Positions 37,572 through 47,520 of a stretch of 64,000 bases of DNA are shown one piece after another; position 1 is the first letter of the stretch; every line of letters starts with the position of its first letter. The notes beneath the pieces were generated by a model, which was not told where the DNA came from, searched no databases, and was given only the letters and a program-made list of their open reading frames with translations. Origin of the DNA: an uncultured Sphingomonas sp. (GTDB lineage Bacteria; Pseudomonadota; Alphaproteobacteria; Sphingomonadales; Sphingomonadaceae); contig CAJYOI010000015.1 of NCBI GenBank assembly GCA_913776045.1, positions 1-64,000 of the forward strand, in the 5' to 3' direction. The translations under genes and the position numbers were made by a program.

Positions 37572-39365
37572 TCAGGCGTCGTCGCCCATCCTCAGCGCCG
37601 CAATGAACGCCTCCTGCGGGATGCTCACCGAGCCATATTCCCGCATCTTCGCCTTGCCCTTCTTCTGCTTGTCCAGCAGCTTGCGCTTGCGCGTCGCGTC
37701 GCCGCCGTAACATTTCGCGGTCACGTCCTTGCGCAGCGCGCTGATCGTCTCGCGGGCGATCACCTTGCCGCCGATCGCGGCCTGGATCGGGATCTTGAAC
37801 ATGTGGCGAGGGATCAGTTCCTTCAGCCGCTCGACCATGCCGCGGCCGCGCGTCTCGGCGGTGGAGCGGTGGACGATCATGCTCAGCGCATCGACCGGCT
37901 CTTCGTTGACCAGGATGCCCATCTTGACCAAGTCGCCCTCGCGATAGCCGATCTGTTCATAGTCGAAGCTGGCATAGCCCTTCGACAGCGACTTCAGCCG
38001 GTCGTAGAAATCGAACACCACTTCGTTGAGCGGCAGTTCGTAGGTCGCCTGGGCGCGGCCGCCGACATAGGTAAGGTTCTTCTGGATGCCGCGGCGGTCC
38101 TGGCACAGCTTCAGGATGGAACCCAGATATTCGTCGGGGACATAGATGACCGCCTGGATCCACGGCTCGCTGATCGTCTCGATCTTGTTGGGCTCGGGCA
38201 TGTCGGCGGGGTTGTGCAGGTCGATGTGCCCGCCGCCGTGCGTCAGCTCGATCTGATAGACCACCGACGGCGCGGTGGTGATCAGGTCGAGGTCGTATTC
38301 GCGCATCAGCCGCTCCTGGATAATCTCCAGGTGGAGCAGCCCCAGGAAGCCGCAGCGGAAGCCGAAGCCGAGTGCCGCCGACGTCTCCATCTCGAAGCTG
38401 AACGACGCATCGTTCAGGCGCAGCTTGCTGATGCTCTCGCGCAGCTTTTCGAAGTCCGCGGCGTCGACCGGGAACAGGCCGCAGAAGACAACCGGCTGGA
38501 CTTCCTTGAAGCCCTCCAACGGCGCGGCGGCGGGGCGCTTGGCGTCGGTCAGCGTGTCGCCGACGCGGGCCTGCGCAACTTCCTTGATCTGCGCGGTGAT
38601 GAAGCCGATTTCGCCCGGACCCAGGTCGGGCAGGTTCTCGAGCTTCGGACGGAACGCGCCGACGCGGTCGATCAGGTGCGTCGTGCCGGTCGCCATGAAC
38701 TTGACCTGCTGGCCCTTCTTGATCGTGCCGTCGATGACGCGGACCAGGATGACGACGCCCAGATACGGGTCGTACCAGCTGTCGACCAGCATGGCCTTGA
38801 GCGGCGCGTCGGCGTCGCCCTTGGGCGCGGGGATGCGCTCGACGATGGCGTCCAGGATCTCCTCGATCCCGATGCCCGATTTGGCTGAGGAGAGGACGGC
38901 GTTCGACGCGTCCAGGCCGATGATCTCCTCGATCTCGTTCTTGACCTTCTCGGGCTCGGCGCTGGGCAGGTCGATCTTGTTGATGACCGGGATGATCTCA
39001 TGGTCATGCTCGATCGACTGGTAGACGTTGGCCAGCGTCTGCGCCTCGACCCCCTGCGCCGCATCGACCACCAGCAGCGCGCCCTCGCACGCCGCCAGGC
39101 TGCGCGAGACTTCATAGGCGAAGTCGACGTGGCCCGGCGTGTCCATCAGGTTCAGGATGTGGCCCTTCCATTCGAGCCGCACCGTCTGCGCCTTGATGGT
39201 GATCCCGCGCTCCTTCTCGATCTCCATGTTATCAAGGACTTGCGCCGACATCTCGCGTTCGCTGAGCCCGCCGGTCCGCTGGATCAGCCGGTCGGCGAGC
39301 GTCGACTTGCCATGGTCGATATGGGCGATGATGGAGAAGTTGCGGATCTTGTCGAGCGGAGTCAT
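37572..39365 (-). CDS. lepA: elongation factor 4 (ribosomal back-translocase LepA)
   Basis: 597 residues. Translational GTPase: G1 [14 protein letters not shown] at the N-terminus, G3 DTPGHVDF, G4 [10 protein letters not shown], plus the C-terminal domain unique to LepA (residues from about 490, including [15 protein letters not shown]). It acts on ribosomes during slow or stalled elongation. Start [13 protein letters not shown] is conserved. Full length. Confidence 0.97.
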   Translation of the reverse strand: MTPLDKIRNFSIIAHIDHGKSTLADRLIQRTGGLSEREMSAQVLDNMEIEKERGITIKAQTVRLEWKGHILNLMDTPGHVDFAYEVSRSLAACEGALLVVDAAQGVEAQTLANVYQSIEHDHEIIPVINKIDLPSAEPEKVKNEIEEIIGLDASNAVLSSAKSGIGIEEILDAIVERIPAPKGDADAPLKAMLVDSWYDPYLGVVILVRVIDGTIKKGQQVKFMATGTTHLIDRVGAFRPKLENLPDLGPGEIGFITAQIKEVAQARVGDTLTDAKRPAAAPLEGFKEVQPVVFCGLFPVDAADFEKLRESISKLRLNDASFSFEMETSAALGFGFRCGFLGLLHLEIIQERLMREYDLDLITTAPSVVYQIELTHGGGHIDLHNPADMPEPNKIETISEPWIQAVIYVPDEYLGSILKLCQDRRGIQKNLTYVGGRAQATYELPLNEVVFDFYDRLKSLSKGYASFDYEQIGYREGDLVKMGILVNEEPVDALSMIVHRSTAETRGRGMVERLKELIPRHMFKIPIQAAIGGKVIARETISALRKDVTAKCYGGDATRKRKLLDKQKKGKAKMREYGSVSIPQEAFIAALRMGDDA

Positions 39366-39402
39366 GCGCGCGCCCTAGAATGGCGCGCCGCTCAGGGCAA
39401 TG

Positions 39403-39792
39403 TCAGGCGTGCGCGCGTCGATTGAGATCGTGGCCGAGCGCGAGCAGCCCGACGCCGAGCATCGTGTAGAGCACTTCGCTGTCGCCATGCGGCAACGTCA
39501 ACGCGCCGGCCATGATGCCCAGCCCCAACGCCCCGACCGCAGACGGCATCATATAGCCGTGCGTCCAGATGCCGCGGCCCAGCGCGACCGCCCCCAGTGG
39601 AATGGCGAGCATCAGCCCGACCTCATGGAAATGCGGGTCGAGCAGCAAGCCCCCCGCGGCCGACGCCAGCGCCAACAGCACCGCGGTCGCCAGGCAATGG
39701 ACGACACACAGACCCGACAACCCGATCGCCACCCGATCGAGGCCGAGCGAAGTCCACCAGAGGCGAGTCGTCTGTGCCATTCGAGTGGTCAT
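39403..39792 (-). CDS. MerC-domain membrane protein
   Basis: 129 residues from MTTRMAQTTRLW (39780 is an alternative). Four transmembrane helices with a conserved cysteine pair in SGLCVVHCLAT in the first helix, then DPHFHEVGLML in the second. MerC proteins transport metals (Hg2+ in mer operons); stand-alone copies in sphingomonads often sit under zinc control. A Zur-like box lies 18 bases upstream. No mer genes are nearby, so a zinc-related role is more likely than mercury resistance. Confidence 0.85.
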   Translation of the reverse strand: MTTRMAQTTRLWWTSLGLDRVAIGLSGLCVVHCLATAVLLALASAAGGLLLDPHFHEVGLMLAIPLGAVALGRGIWTHGYMMPSAVGALGLGIMAGALTLPHGDSEVLYTMLGVGLLALGHDLNRRAHA

Positions 39793-39809
39793 CTAAGCAT
39801 GTATGCGGG

Positions 39810-39827
39810 ACGTTACAATATCACATT
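39810..39827. promoter_or_regulatory. probable Zur box between merC and ctaA
   Basis: ACGTTACAATATCACATT matches the alphaproteobacterial Zur consensus ATGTTATAATATAACATT at 15 of 18 positions (my own alignment). It lies in the divergent promoter region, 18 bases from the MerC start. Confidence 0.6.
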
Positions 39828-39869
39828 AGGCAATGTGGATTGGTTTGCGCACGCGCGCGCCTGTCGCGT

Positions 39870-39884
39870 TGGACATTATGTCCA
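39870..39884. promoter_or_regulatory. perfect 15-base dyad upstream of ctaA
   Basis: TGGACAT-T-ATGTCCA: 7-base arms around a single central base, 39 bases before the ctaA start. Typical size for a dimeric repressor site, but I cannot name the regulator. Confidence 0.45.
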
Positions 39885-39922
39885 CCTTGGCGGTCCCCGT
39901 CCCATCGGCTAATCGCTGCGCG

Positions 39923-40960
39923 ATGCTCCGTCCCCCGCTCGATCCGCCTACCGCCCGCCCCGCCGCGCTCGTCCGCTGGCTGCATGTCGTCGCCGCCTTG
40001 ATCGTAACGATGGTCGTCGTCGGCGGGATCACGCGGCTGACCGAATCCGGTCTGTCGATCACCGAATGGAAGCCGGTGACCGGCGCCATCCCGCCGCTGA
40101 CCGAAGCGCAGTGGATGGCGGAGTTCGCCAAATACCAGCGCATTCCCGAGTATCAGCAGCTGAACCAGGGCATGACGCTCGCCCAGTTCAAGGGTATCTT
40201 TTTCTGGGAGTATCTGCACCGCCTGTTGGGCCGTGTGATCGGACTGGCGTTCGCCGTGCCGCTCGCGTGGTTCTGGGTGAAGAAGGCGATCCCGCGCGTC
40301 TATGGCTGGCCGCTGGTCGGGTTGCTGGCGCTGGGCGGACTGCAGGGGGCGGTCGGCTGGTGGATGGTGACGTCGGGGCTCGCCGTGCGGACCGACGTCA
40401 GCCATATCCGGCTGGCGATCCATCTGAACCTCGCGCTGATCATCCTGTCGGCGATCATCTGGGTCGCCGGCAATCTGCGCGCGCTCGCCGCGAACCCGGA
40501 CGCCCGCCCGGCGAGGCTGACCCGCACCGGCGCGGTCGCGATCCTGTTGCTGTTCGTGCAGTTGTTCTACGGCGCGCTGATGGCCGGGCTGAACGCCGGG
40601 CTCGCCGCGAACGACTGGCCACTGATGAACGGCCGCGTCTTTCCGGCGGCGGAGTTCTTCGCCCGCCGCGTGCCCGATGCGCTGATCAACGATCCGTATG
40701 TCGTGCACTTCATCCACCGCTGGTGGGCTTTCGTCGCCTTCGTCGGGCTCATGATACTGGCGCGCAAGGCTAAACAGGCCGGAGACCGTAGCGCGGCGGT
40801 GATGATCCACGCGACGGTCGGCACGCAGATCCTGCTCGGCATCGCAACGGTCGTGATGGGCGTGCCGATCTGGCTGGCCGCGCTCCACCAATTCGTCGGC
40901 GCGCTGGTGCTGATCTCCGCCGTCTCCGGTGCCCATGCGGTCGGTCGCGCCCGCGCCTGA
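39923..40960 (+). CDS. ctaA: heme A synthase (COX15/CtaA)
   Basis: 345 residues. Oxidises heme O to heme A for cytochrome aa3 oxidase. Alphaproteobacterial type-2 form: about eight transmembrane helices in two halves, with histidine motifs FFWEYLHRLLGR, IHLNLAL, HFIHRWWA and LHQFVGAL, plus the ITEWKPVTGAIPPL loop. The ATG at 39923 starts MLRPPLDPP; upstream in-frame residues are not membrane-like and overlap the putative operators. Its stop overlaps the cutA ATG. Confidence 0.95.
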   Translation: MLRPPLDPPTARPAALVRWLHVVAALIVTMVVVGGITRLTESGLSITEWKPVTGAIPPLTEAQWMAEFAKYQRIPEYQQLNQGMTLAQFKGIFFWEYLHRLLGRVIGLAFAVPLAWFWVKKAIPRVYGWPLVGLLALGGLQGAVGWWMVTSGLAVRTDVSHIRLAIHLNLALIILSAIIWVAGNLRALAANPDARPARLTRTGAVAILLLFVQLFYGALMAGLNAGLAANDWPLMNGRVFPAAEFFARRVPDALINDPYVVHFIHRWWAFVAFVGLMILARKAKQAGDRSAAVMIHATVGTQILLGIATVVMGVPIWLAALHQFVGALVLISAVSGAHAVGRARA

Positions 40961-41274
40961 TGGCGACGATCGCACTCGTCCACGTCACGTTCGCCGACGC
41001 CGCGGAAGCCGAGCGGATCGGATCGACGATGGTCGCGGAACGGCTGGCCGCCTGCGTGACCATCCACCCGCCGTGCCGATCGATCTATCGCTGGGACGGC
41101 AAGATGGAGCGCGGGCAGGAGATACCGGCGACGTTCAAGACCGCCGGCATCCGCGCCGGACGGCTGCGCGCGGCGATCCTGCGACTGCACAGCTATGAGC
41201 TGCCGGTGATCGAGACGACGGCGGCCGAGGTCGATGCGTCGGTCGCCGATTGGGTCGACGAAGCGACCAACTAA
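40960..41274 (+). CDS. cutA: CutA1 divalent-cation tolerance protein
   Basis: 104 residues. Small trimeric ferredoxin-like protein, first linked to copper tolerance. The pattern is typical: ALVHVTFADAAEAERI, AACVTIHPPCRSIYRWDGK, then HSYELPVIETTAAE. The ATG overlaps the ctaA stop, so the two are coupled. A short perfect inverted repeat GGGTAT-TTAG-ATACCC follows the stop (41281-41296), without a T-run. Confidence 0.93.
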   Translation: MATIALVHVTFADAAEAERIGSTMVAERLAACVTIHPPCRSIYRWDGKMERGQEIPATFKTAGIRAGRLRAAILRLHSYELPVIETTAAEVDASVADWVDEATN

Positions 41275-41408
41275 ATGCTTGGGTATTTAGATACCCGTCA
41301 GCAAAACCGCACTTTGCTTGACATAATCGGCGCATTCCATCATTGGCACCGCTGTCCGCGCCGCTCCACCTCTGGGGCGGCGCGCTGCATTTTGACGAGG
41401 TCTGGCCC

Positions 41409-41888
41409 ATGAAGGCGCTGATGAAGACCACCAAGTCGGTGAAGCCGCACGAGGTGGAGAAGAAGTGGCATCTGATCGATGCCGAAAATCTGGTGGTGGG
41501 CCGCGCTGCGGTGATCATCGCGAACCTGCTGCGCGGCAAGCACAAGACGAGCTTCACCCCGCACGTCGATTGCGGTGACAATGTCATCGTGATCAACGCC
41601 GACAAGGTCCAGTTCACCGGCAACAAGCGTACCGACAAGGTATACTACAAGCACACCGGTTATCCCGGCGGCCTGAAGGAAGTGACCGCGGACAAGATCC
41701 TGGACGGCCGCTTCCCGGAGCGCGTGCTGGAAAAGGCCGTTGAGCGCATGATCCCGCGCGGCCCTCTGGGTCGTCAGCAGATGCGCAACCTGCGCATCTT
41801 TGCCGGCAGCGAGCATCCGCACGCCGCCCAGAACCCGGAAGTCCTCGACGTGGCCGCGCTGAGCCGCAAGAACAAGGTGGGCGCATAA
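41409..41888 (+). CDS. rplM: 50S ribosomal protein L13
   Basis: 159 residues from [21 protein letters not shown]13 motifs [33 protein letters not shown] and the C-terminal [10 protein letters not shown]-type segment ([15 protein letters not shown]) are intact. A TTGACA hexamer at 41318-41323 may be the promoter -35. The stop overlaps the rpsI start (TAATG). Confidence 0.97.
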   Translation: MKALMKTTKSVKPHEVEKKWHLIDAENLVVGRAAVIIANLLRGKHKTSFTPHVDCGDNVIVINADKVQFTGNKRTDKVYYKHTGYPGGLKEVTADKILDGRFPERVLEKAVERMIPRGPLGRQQMRNLRIFAGSEHPHAAQNPEVLDVAALSRKNKVGA

Positions 41889-42418
41889 TGTCCGATAACC
41901 GCCAGTCTCTCGCCGACCTCGGCGCCATCGCCCAGGGCCAGGCCGTCTCGACCGAGACCGCCGGCACCGCCACCGACGCGACCGTCCAGGCCCAGCCGAC
42001 GACGCCACTGCGCGCGCAGGAACTCGACAAGCAGGGCCGCGCCTATGCGACCGGTCGTCGTAAGGACGCCGTCGCTCGCGTCTGGCTGAAGCCCGGCACC
42101 GGCAAGATCACGGTCAACGGCCGCGACCAGGAAGTGTATTTCGCACGTCCGACGCTGCGTCTGGTCATCAACCAGGTGTTCGGCGTCGCCGGTCGCGAAG
42201 GTCAGTATGACGTCGTCGCGACCGTCAAGGGCGGTGGTCTGTCGGGCCAGGCAGGTGCGGTCAAGCACGGCATCGCCCAGGCGATCACCCGCTACGAACC
42301 GGCGCTGCGCAGCCCGGTCAAGGCGGCCGGCTTCCTGACGCGCGACAGCCGTACGGTCGAGCGTAAGAAGTACGGTAAGGCCAAGGCCCGCCGCAGCTTC
42401 CAGTTCTCGAAGCGTTAA
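41888..42418 (+). CDS. rpsI: 30S ribosomal protein S9
   Basis: 176 residues. The S9 core starts at about residue 47 with [15 protein letters not shown] and ends in the basic RSFQFSKR tail that reaches the P-site. The first 45 residues are an extra, Ala/Gln/Thr-rich extension absent from the roughly 130-residue E. coli protein; such extensions are seen in sphingomonads. Coupled to rplM by a one-base overlap. Confidence 0.96.
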   Translation: MSDNRQSLADLGAIAQGQAVSTETAGTATDATVQAQPTTPLRAQELDKQGRAYATGRRKDAVARVWLKPGTGKITVNGRDQEVYFARPTLRLVINQVFGVAGREGQYDVVATVKGGGLSGQAGAVKHGIAQAITRYEPALRSPVKAAGFLTRDSRTVERKKYGKAKARRSFQFSKR

Positions 42419-42520
42419 GCGTGCCTGCGGATTGCGCGAGCAATCCGCGGACTCGCCGCGTCGGGCGGCAGGACCGGCAAAGCCGGTCATGTCCGACGAC
42501 GTGGCGTCCAAAGCAAACGA

Positions 42521-42551
42521 AAGGGCGATCCGGCAACGGGTCGCCCTTTTG
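42521..42551 (+). terminator. intrinsic terminator of rplM-rpsI
   Basis: AAGGGCGA...TCGCCCTTTT: a 7-base GC-rich stem (AGGGCGA/TCGCCCT) with a 12-base loop, followed by TTTTG. About 100 bases after the rpsI stop. Confidence 0.8.
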
Positions 42552-42676
42552 CTATCCGCCCGCCGCACATTCAAAAACAAATCAAAGTCTTGCACGCTAC
42601 TCTGCAGCTTGCTCCCGCCAATCCCGCCGGTTACCCCTGACGCGCGCCCACGGGTCGCGAAGGGGGAGAATCGACG

Positions 42677-43900
42677 ATGCGTTTCGCGATACTATCGGCA
42701 TGTCTGGCCGCGCTCGCCATCACGGCGCCGGCCGCGGCGCAGATGGGCATGCCCAAGCCGCTGCCGGCAGAGGCGCTGGTCGATCAGGCTGAGCCCGACA
42801 AGGCGGCGTGGCTGACGCGGAACATCGTCGCCGAAGGATCGATCGCCGGCGGCATCGCATTTCGCTTCCCCGCCAGCTTCTATCGCAGCAAGCTGATACT
42901 GCTGGGCGAAAGCCACGGCTTCGCCGCGCCGCAGGTCGTCGACCTGGAACTGCTGACACACCTCAATCAGCGGATCGGATTGACCGACTATGTCGCCGAG
43001 GTCGATCCGGTGCAGGCCGACCTGCTGAACCGATACCTCGTCACCGGCGACGACGCGCTGCTGACGCGCGTCTTCGATTTCTGGACGAAGAGCGGCGCGC
43101 AATGGGGCAACCGCGCCTTCGAAGCGAAGGTGCGCGGCATCCGCGCGCTGAACCAGAGGCTGCCCGAGAAACGCCGTATCCGCCTGCTCGGCATCGATGC
43201 GATCCAGGATTGGGCACTGGTCGCCGAATGGGCCGCCAATGGCGATGCGGAGGCGGCCAAGCGTCTGGCCGCCGCTCCGAAGGACGATCGCGCCCGCACC
43301 CTACGCGCCGCCATCGCCGATCGCACCGGAACGGTCGCGGGGCAGCTTCGCGCGACGCTGGACGACGCGGTCGCCGGCAAGGGGCGCGAGACGATCATCT
43401 TCGACAGCTATGCCCGGGCCGTGGGCGGCGACCTGCTCGGCAATCGCCCGGCGTACGGACTATGGGGCATGTATCACGTCATGCAGGCAGGGATTAACAA
43501 GACCCGGCCGTTCGCGGCGCGGGTCGTCGCCTCGGACCTGCCGGCGGCCAAGGCGACCACGTCGGTCGCGCTGCTTGCGCTTGACAGCGCGGTGCAGATC
43601 CCGGCGCCGATGCCGACCGGCCTGCGCCGACTGCGGATGACCAATTTCAATATGGACGGGCCGTATGTGATGGTGAAGGGCGCCGCGACGTTGCGGGCTG
43701 CCTCGCGCCCGTCGACCGTCCGCATCTTCGATCTAGGGGCAAAGGGTACGCCGTTCACCGGATCGGCCTTTTCGGAGGTCGCCACGTCGGTCGGACAAAG
43801 CTTCGTGCCGGATGCGACCGGGGCGGACGCGCCGCGGATGGCGCAGTATCTGGGTGTCTTCACCAACTCGGACTGGGCGGCGCCACGCGAACCGCAGTGA
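42677..43900 (+). CDS. exported erythromycin-esterase/ChaN-like protein, function unknown
   Basis: 407 residues. A cleavable signal peptide (MRFAILSACLAALAITAPAAAQ) is followed by a domain with LLGESHGFAAPQ near residue 75, AEVDPVQADLL, and a later YHVMQAG histidine segment. This E/H arrangement is the mark of the EreA/ChaN-like superfamily, which contains hydrolases and heme-binding proteins. Resistance to macrolides is not implied. It stands just before the DUF1800/DUF1501 genes, and all are export-oriented. Confidence 0.7.
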   Translation: MRFAILSACLAALAITAPAAAQMGMPKPLPAEALVDQAEPDKAAWLTRNIVAEGSIAGGIAFRFPASFYRSKLILLGESHGFAAPQVVDLELLTHLNQRIGLTDYVAEVDPVQADLLNRYLVTGDDALLTRVFDFWTKSGAQWGNRAFEAKVRGIRALNQRLPEKRRIRLLGIDAIQDWALVAEWAANGDAEAAKRLAAAPKDDRARTLRAAIADRTGTVAGQLRATLDDAVAGKGRETIIFDSYARAVGGDLLGNRPAYGLWGMYHVMQAGINKTRPFAARVVASDLPAAKATTSVALLALDSAVQIPAPMPTGLRRLRMTNFNMDGPYVMVKGAATLRAASRPSTVRIFDLGAKGTPFTGSAFSEVATSVGQSFVPDATGADAPRMAQYLGVFTNSDWAAPREPQ

Positions 43901-44041
43901 TGCCACGCCTCCGTTACGCCGCGTCCGGGAAAGGCTTTGCTGAACAGACGCTTAGCCCTCTTTCGATCTTTCGCGCACGACAGATTTAGGTTAATAGGGG
44001 ACTGGGTTGGCACGCGGGTGGTGCCGGGCGGGGACTGTTCC

Positions 44042-45754
44042 ATGGCAGATATCCAGCGGCGGGCCGGGCGGCTTGCGGTTTCCTTCGTGGCGCTTGCCGC
44101 GCTTTCGGCCTGCGGCGGCGGCGGCAGTTCGGGCGGGTCGGGCGGTGGCCTGGTCAGCGTTGCCCCGACACCGACCGCGTCCCCCACCGCTGCCCCGATC
44201 AGCACGCAGGATGCCGTTCGCTTGGCGAAACAGGCAACCTTCGGCCCGACGCCGGAGGTGGTTAACCGCATCGTCACGCTCGGCATCAACGGCTGGATCG
44301 ACGAGCAGTTCGCGGCGACCGGCAGCCGATATGACGACATCGCGACCTCGACCGGCGTGGCCCAGAATTTCTGCACCAACAGCGCCGACACGGCCTGCAA
44401 TCGAAAATATTTCAGCCGCGAGCCGGTCGCAATGCGCTTCTACGCCGATGCGATGGTCGCGCCCGACCAGCTGCGACAGCGTGTCGCCTTCGCGCTCAGC
44501 CAGATCCTCGTCGCGTCCGAAACGGAAGTGAACGAGACGAACGGCATCGCGGCGTACAACCAGATTTTGCTCAGCGGCGCGTTCGGCAATTACCGCGACG
44601 TGCTGATGAACGTCACCCTGTCGAGCTTCATGGGCGACTATCTCGACATGGCGGACAGCAACCGCACCGCTCCGTCGGAGAATTACGCGCGCGAGATGCT
44701 GCAGTTGTTCAGCATGGGGCCCGACCAGCTGAACATGGACGGCACGCGCAAGCTGGACGCGACGGGTGCCGCGATCCCGACCTATACCACCGACGACATC
44801 AAGGGCGTGGCGAAGGCGCTGACGGGCTGGACCTACCCGAGGCTGAACGGCGGCGCGATCACCGACAGCAACGTCCGCGACTATTCGAAGCCGATGATCG
44901 AAATCTCGGCGCGCTACGACACGTCGGCCAAGACCTTCCTCGGCACCACCGTGCCGGCCGGCGCATCGCAGTCGGACAGCGTCAAGGCAGCGGTGGATGC
45001 GGCGTTCAATAACGCCTCGACTGCGCCCTATGTGTCGAAAGCGCTGATCCAGCAGCTCGTCACCTCCAATCCGTCCGCTGCCTATGTCGGACGCGTCGCG
45101 GCGAAGTTTGCCGACAATGGATCGGGCGTGCGCGGCGACATGAAGGCGGTCGTCCGCGCGATCCTGACCGACAGCGAAGCGCGCGGCGCGCCGCGTACGG
45201 GTTCCAGCGACGGCAAGGTCAAGGAACCGATCCTGCTGATGACCTCGCTGATGCGCGCGGTCGGGATGACGACGGACGGCTACGCCTTCGTCACCCAGGA
45301 CTCGGGCCTCGCCGAGCCCGTGTTTCGCAGCCCCAGCGTCTTCAACTTCTACCCGCCCGACTATCCGCTGCCGGGCAACACGTCGCTGAAGAGCGGTCCG
45401 TCGAAGCTGATGACGACGTCGAACATCACCCGCTTCCATAATTTCGTCTACAACTGGACGGTGACCGGCGACCAGACGCGCAGCGAGTTCACTACCAATC
45501 CGGGGATCCCGGGCTGGGTTGGCAGCAAGACCGAATGGGGCGCGTGGGAAGCGATGGGGACTGATACCGACGCGATCATCGCGCGGATCGATCTGCTGCT
45601 GCTCGCCAACACCATGACCGATGCGCAGAAGACAGCGCTGAAGGCAGCCGCTGCGGCGATCACGAATACGGACGTCAATCTTCAGGCCCGCCGTCGGGCG
45701 CAGATGCTGCTGTACATCGTGGGCACCAGCCCGCTGTTCCTGGTCGACCGGTAA
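44042..45754 (+). CDS. DUF1800 domain lipoprotein
   Basis: 570 residues from MADIQRRAGRL. A signal peptide ends in a lipobox LSAC followed by a Gly/Ser-rich linker, so the mature protein is probably an envelope lipoprotein. The DUF1800 core begins QDAVRLAKQATFGPTPEVVNR and continues with ENYAREMLQLFSMG and FNFYPPDYPLPGN. The family is widespread and of unknown function, nearly always next to a DUF1501 gene, as here (14 bases apart). Confidence 0.9.
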   Translation: MADIQRRAGRLAVSFVALAALSACGGGGSSGGSGGGLVSVAPTPTASPTAAPISTQDAVRLAKQATFGPTPEVVNRIVTLGINGWIDEQFAATGSRYDDIATSTGVAQNFCTNSADTACNRKYFSREPVAMRFYADAMVAPDQLRQRVAFALSQILVASETEVNETNGIAAYNQILLSGAFGNYRDVLMNVTLSSFMGDYLDMADSNRTAPSENYAREMLQLFSMGPDQLNMDGTRKLDATGAAIPTYTTDDIKGVAKALTGWTYPRLNGGAITDSNVRDYSKPMIEISARYDTSAKTFLGTTVPAGASQSDSVKAAVDAAFNNASTAPYVSKALIQQLVTSNPSAAYVGRVAAKFADNGSGVRGDMKAVVRAILTDSEARGAPRTGSSDGKVKEPILLMTSLMRAVGMTTDGYAFVTQDSGLAEPVFRSPSVFNFYPPDYPLPGNTSLKSGPSKLMTTSNITRFHNFVYNWTVTGDQTRSEFTTNPGIPGWVGSKTEWGAWEAMGTDTDAIIARIDLLLLANTMTDAQKTALKAAAAAITNTDVNLQARRRAQMLLYIVGTSPLFLVDR

Positions 45755-45768
45755 GGAAGGCGCGAGAC

Positions 45769-47127
45769 ATGAAACTCACCCGTCGCGATTTCGCCACCCT
45801 CATCGCCGGGACCGGCGCCGCCGCCGCGCTCGGCCAGCTTGCGCGCACCGCATCGGCCGTGCCCAACGGCAGCTATCGCGCCATGGTCGGCGTGTTCCTG
45901 TTCGGCGGCAACGACGGTTGGAACATGGTCGTGCCGACCGACAGCCGCTATTCGGGCTATGCCAGTTCGCGCGGGACGGTCGCGCTGGCGCAGAACCGAC
46001 TGACGGCGCTCGACGGTTCGTCCTATGCGCTGCACCCGGCGATGTCGGCGCTGAACAGCGTCTGGGCGGAAGGCGCGATGAACGTCGTGCTGAACGCCGG
46101 CACGCTCTACGCGCCGCTCACCAAGTCGCTGTACCAGAGCCGCGGCGACTTGCGCCCCACCAACCTGCAAAGCCATTCGGACGAACAGGCGCATTGGCAG
46201 GGCCTGCGCGCCCGCAGCGATAATTTCGACGGCTTCATGGGCCGCATCGCCGACCGCGCGAGCCAGACCGCGACGCCGGCGCTGATTTCGCTCGGCGGAT
46301 CGAACCTTGCGGTAATCGGCCAGCGCAGCTCCCCGCTGATCCTGCCGTCGACCGGCACGCTGTCGCGCACCGGCTATACCGCGGGCGCCTCGGCGAAGAA
46401 CAGTGCGATCGACGCCTTTGCCAGCGCCGCCGGCATGGGCACCATCGCCGACGTCACTGCCCATCAGATCACGTCCGCCTATACCCAGGCGACGACCGCC
46501 AACACGATCCTGACCGCATCGAGCAGCGTTGATGCGTTCTTCATCAATCCGACGACCGGGGCTGCGCTGACCAGCGACGTCTCGCGTCAGTTGCTGCGCG
46601 TCGCCCGCCTGATCGAGGCGCGGTCATCGCTCGGCCACGACCGCCAGACCTTCTTCGTGACGCAGGGTGGTTACGACAATCACTCGGCGCAAGTGAACAC
46701 CGACACCTCGACCGGCACCCACGCCAATCTGCTCGGCGACCTCGCGATGGCGCTCGCCGCCTTTTACAAGGCGATGAAGGCGATGGGCATGTCGGAGAAC
46801 GTCACGGCCTTCACGATGAGCGACTTCGGTCGCACCTTTCGCGGCAACGCGCAGATGGGCACCGATCACGCCTGGGGCAGCAATCACCTGGTCATTTCAG
46901 GCAATCTGCGGTCGAGGCTGGTGCACGGTATCTATCCCTCGACCGTGCTCGGCGGGAACGACGACGTGTCGTCGGAAGGCCGCTTCATTCCGACGATCTC
47001 GCAGGAGGAATATCTCGGCGCGATCGCCAGATGGCATGGCGTGGCCGACGGTGATCTCAGCTACGTTCTGCCGAACTGGTCGGCATGGACCAGCAACGGA
47101 CGTGGGCCATTGGGGCTGTTCGCCTAA
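45769..47127 (+). CDS. DUF1501 domain protein, Tat-exported
   Basis: 452 residues. A twin-arginine signal TRRDFATLIAG at residues 4-14 precedes a hydrophobic stretch. The mature part has FLFGGNDGWNMVVP near residue 43, LQSHSDEQAHWQG, FVTQGGYDNHSAQ, and the metal-site-like TMSDFGRTFRGN and GTDHAWGSNH. DUF1501 belongs to the alkaline-phosphatase-like (sulfatase-fold) group by these motifs, but no reaction is known. Pairs with the DUF1800 lipoprotein. Confidence 0.9.
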   Translation: MKLTRRDFATLIAGTGAAAALGQLARTASAVPNGSYRAMVGVFLFGGNDGWNMVVPTDSRYSGYASSRGTVALAQNRLTALDGSSYALHPAMSALNSVWAEGAMNVVLNAGTLYAPLTKSLYQSRGDLRPTNLQSHSDEQAHWQGLRARSDNFDGFMGRIADRASQTATPALISLGGSNLAVIGQRSSPLILPSTGTLSRTGYTAGASAKNSAIDAFASAAGMGTIADVTAHQITSAYTQATTANTILTASSSVDAFFINPTTGAALTSDVSRQLLRVARLIEARSSLGHDRQTFFVTQGGYDNHSAQVNTDTSTGTHANLLGDLAMALAAFYKAMKAMGMSENVTAFTMSDFGRTFRGNAQMGTDHAWGSNHLVISGNLRSRLVHGIYPSTVLGGNDDVSSEGRFIPTISQEEYLGAIARWHGVADGDLSYVLPNWSAWTSNGRGPLGLFA

Positions 47128-47257
47128 CCACGGATCACTGGTTTAAAAGTTTTTCTATCCTACCCGTCGAATGGGAATTTCCGTAGGACCGCGCCCGACA
47201 CTCGGTCCCGAGTGGGGGGCGGTCGCGGTGCGGCCGGCCGTTAGAAGGGGAAAGACC

Positions 47258-47494
47258 ATGAAGAAGTTCGCACTCGCCATCGCCGCCACGCTCGCTCTGA
47301 CCGCCTGCGGCGACAAGTCGGCCGAAACCGTCAACGTCAGCAACGACGTCGTGCTGAACGAAGAAGGCGTGGTCAGCGAGAATCTGACCGCGGTCGACAC
47401 GCTTAACGCAACCGACGCCGCGATCGACAACGCCGCTGCCGACACGCTGAACGCCGCCGACACCGCTGGCAACGCGGTCGTCAACACGTTGTAA
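47258..47494 (+). CDS. small lipoprotein of unknown function
   Basis: 78 residues. Signal MKKFALAIAATLALTAC with lipobox LTAC, followed by an acidic, Asn/Ala/Asp-rich tail with near-repeats (ATDAAIDNAAADTLNAADTAGNA), likely helical or extended. Preceded by GAAGGGGAAAGACC as ribosome-binding region. It has its own terminator. Confidence 0.8.
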   Translation: MKKFALAIAATLALTACGDKSAETVNVSNDVVLNEEGVVSENLTAVDTLNATDAAIDNAAADTLNAADTAGNAVVNTL

Positions 47495-47520
47495 GCGTTC
47501 GGTATTGCAGTCTCTCTGAT

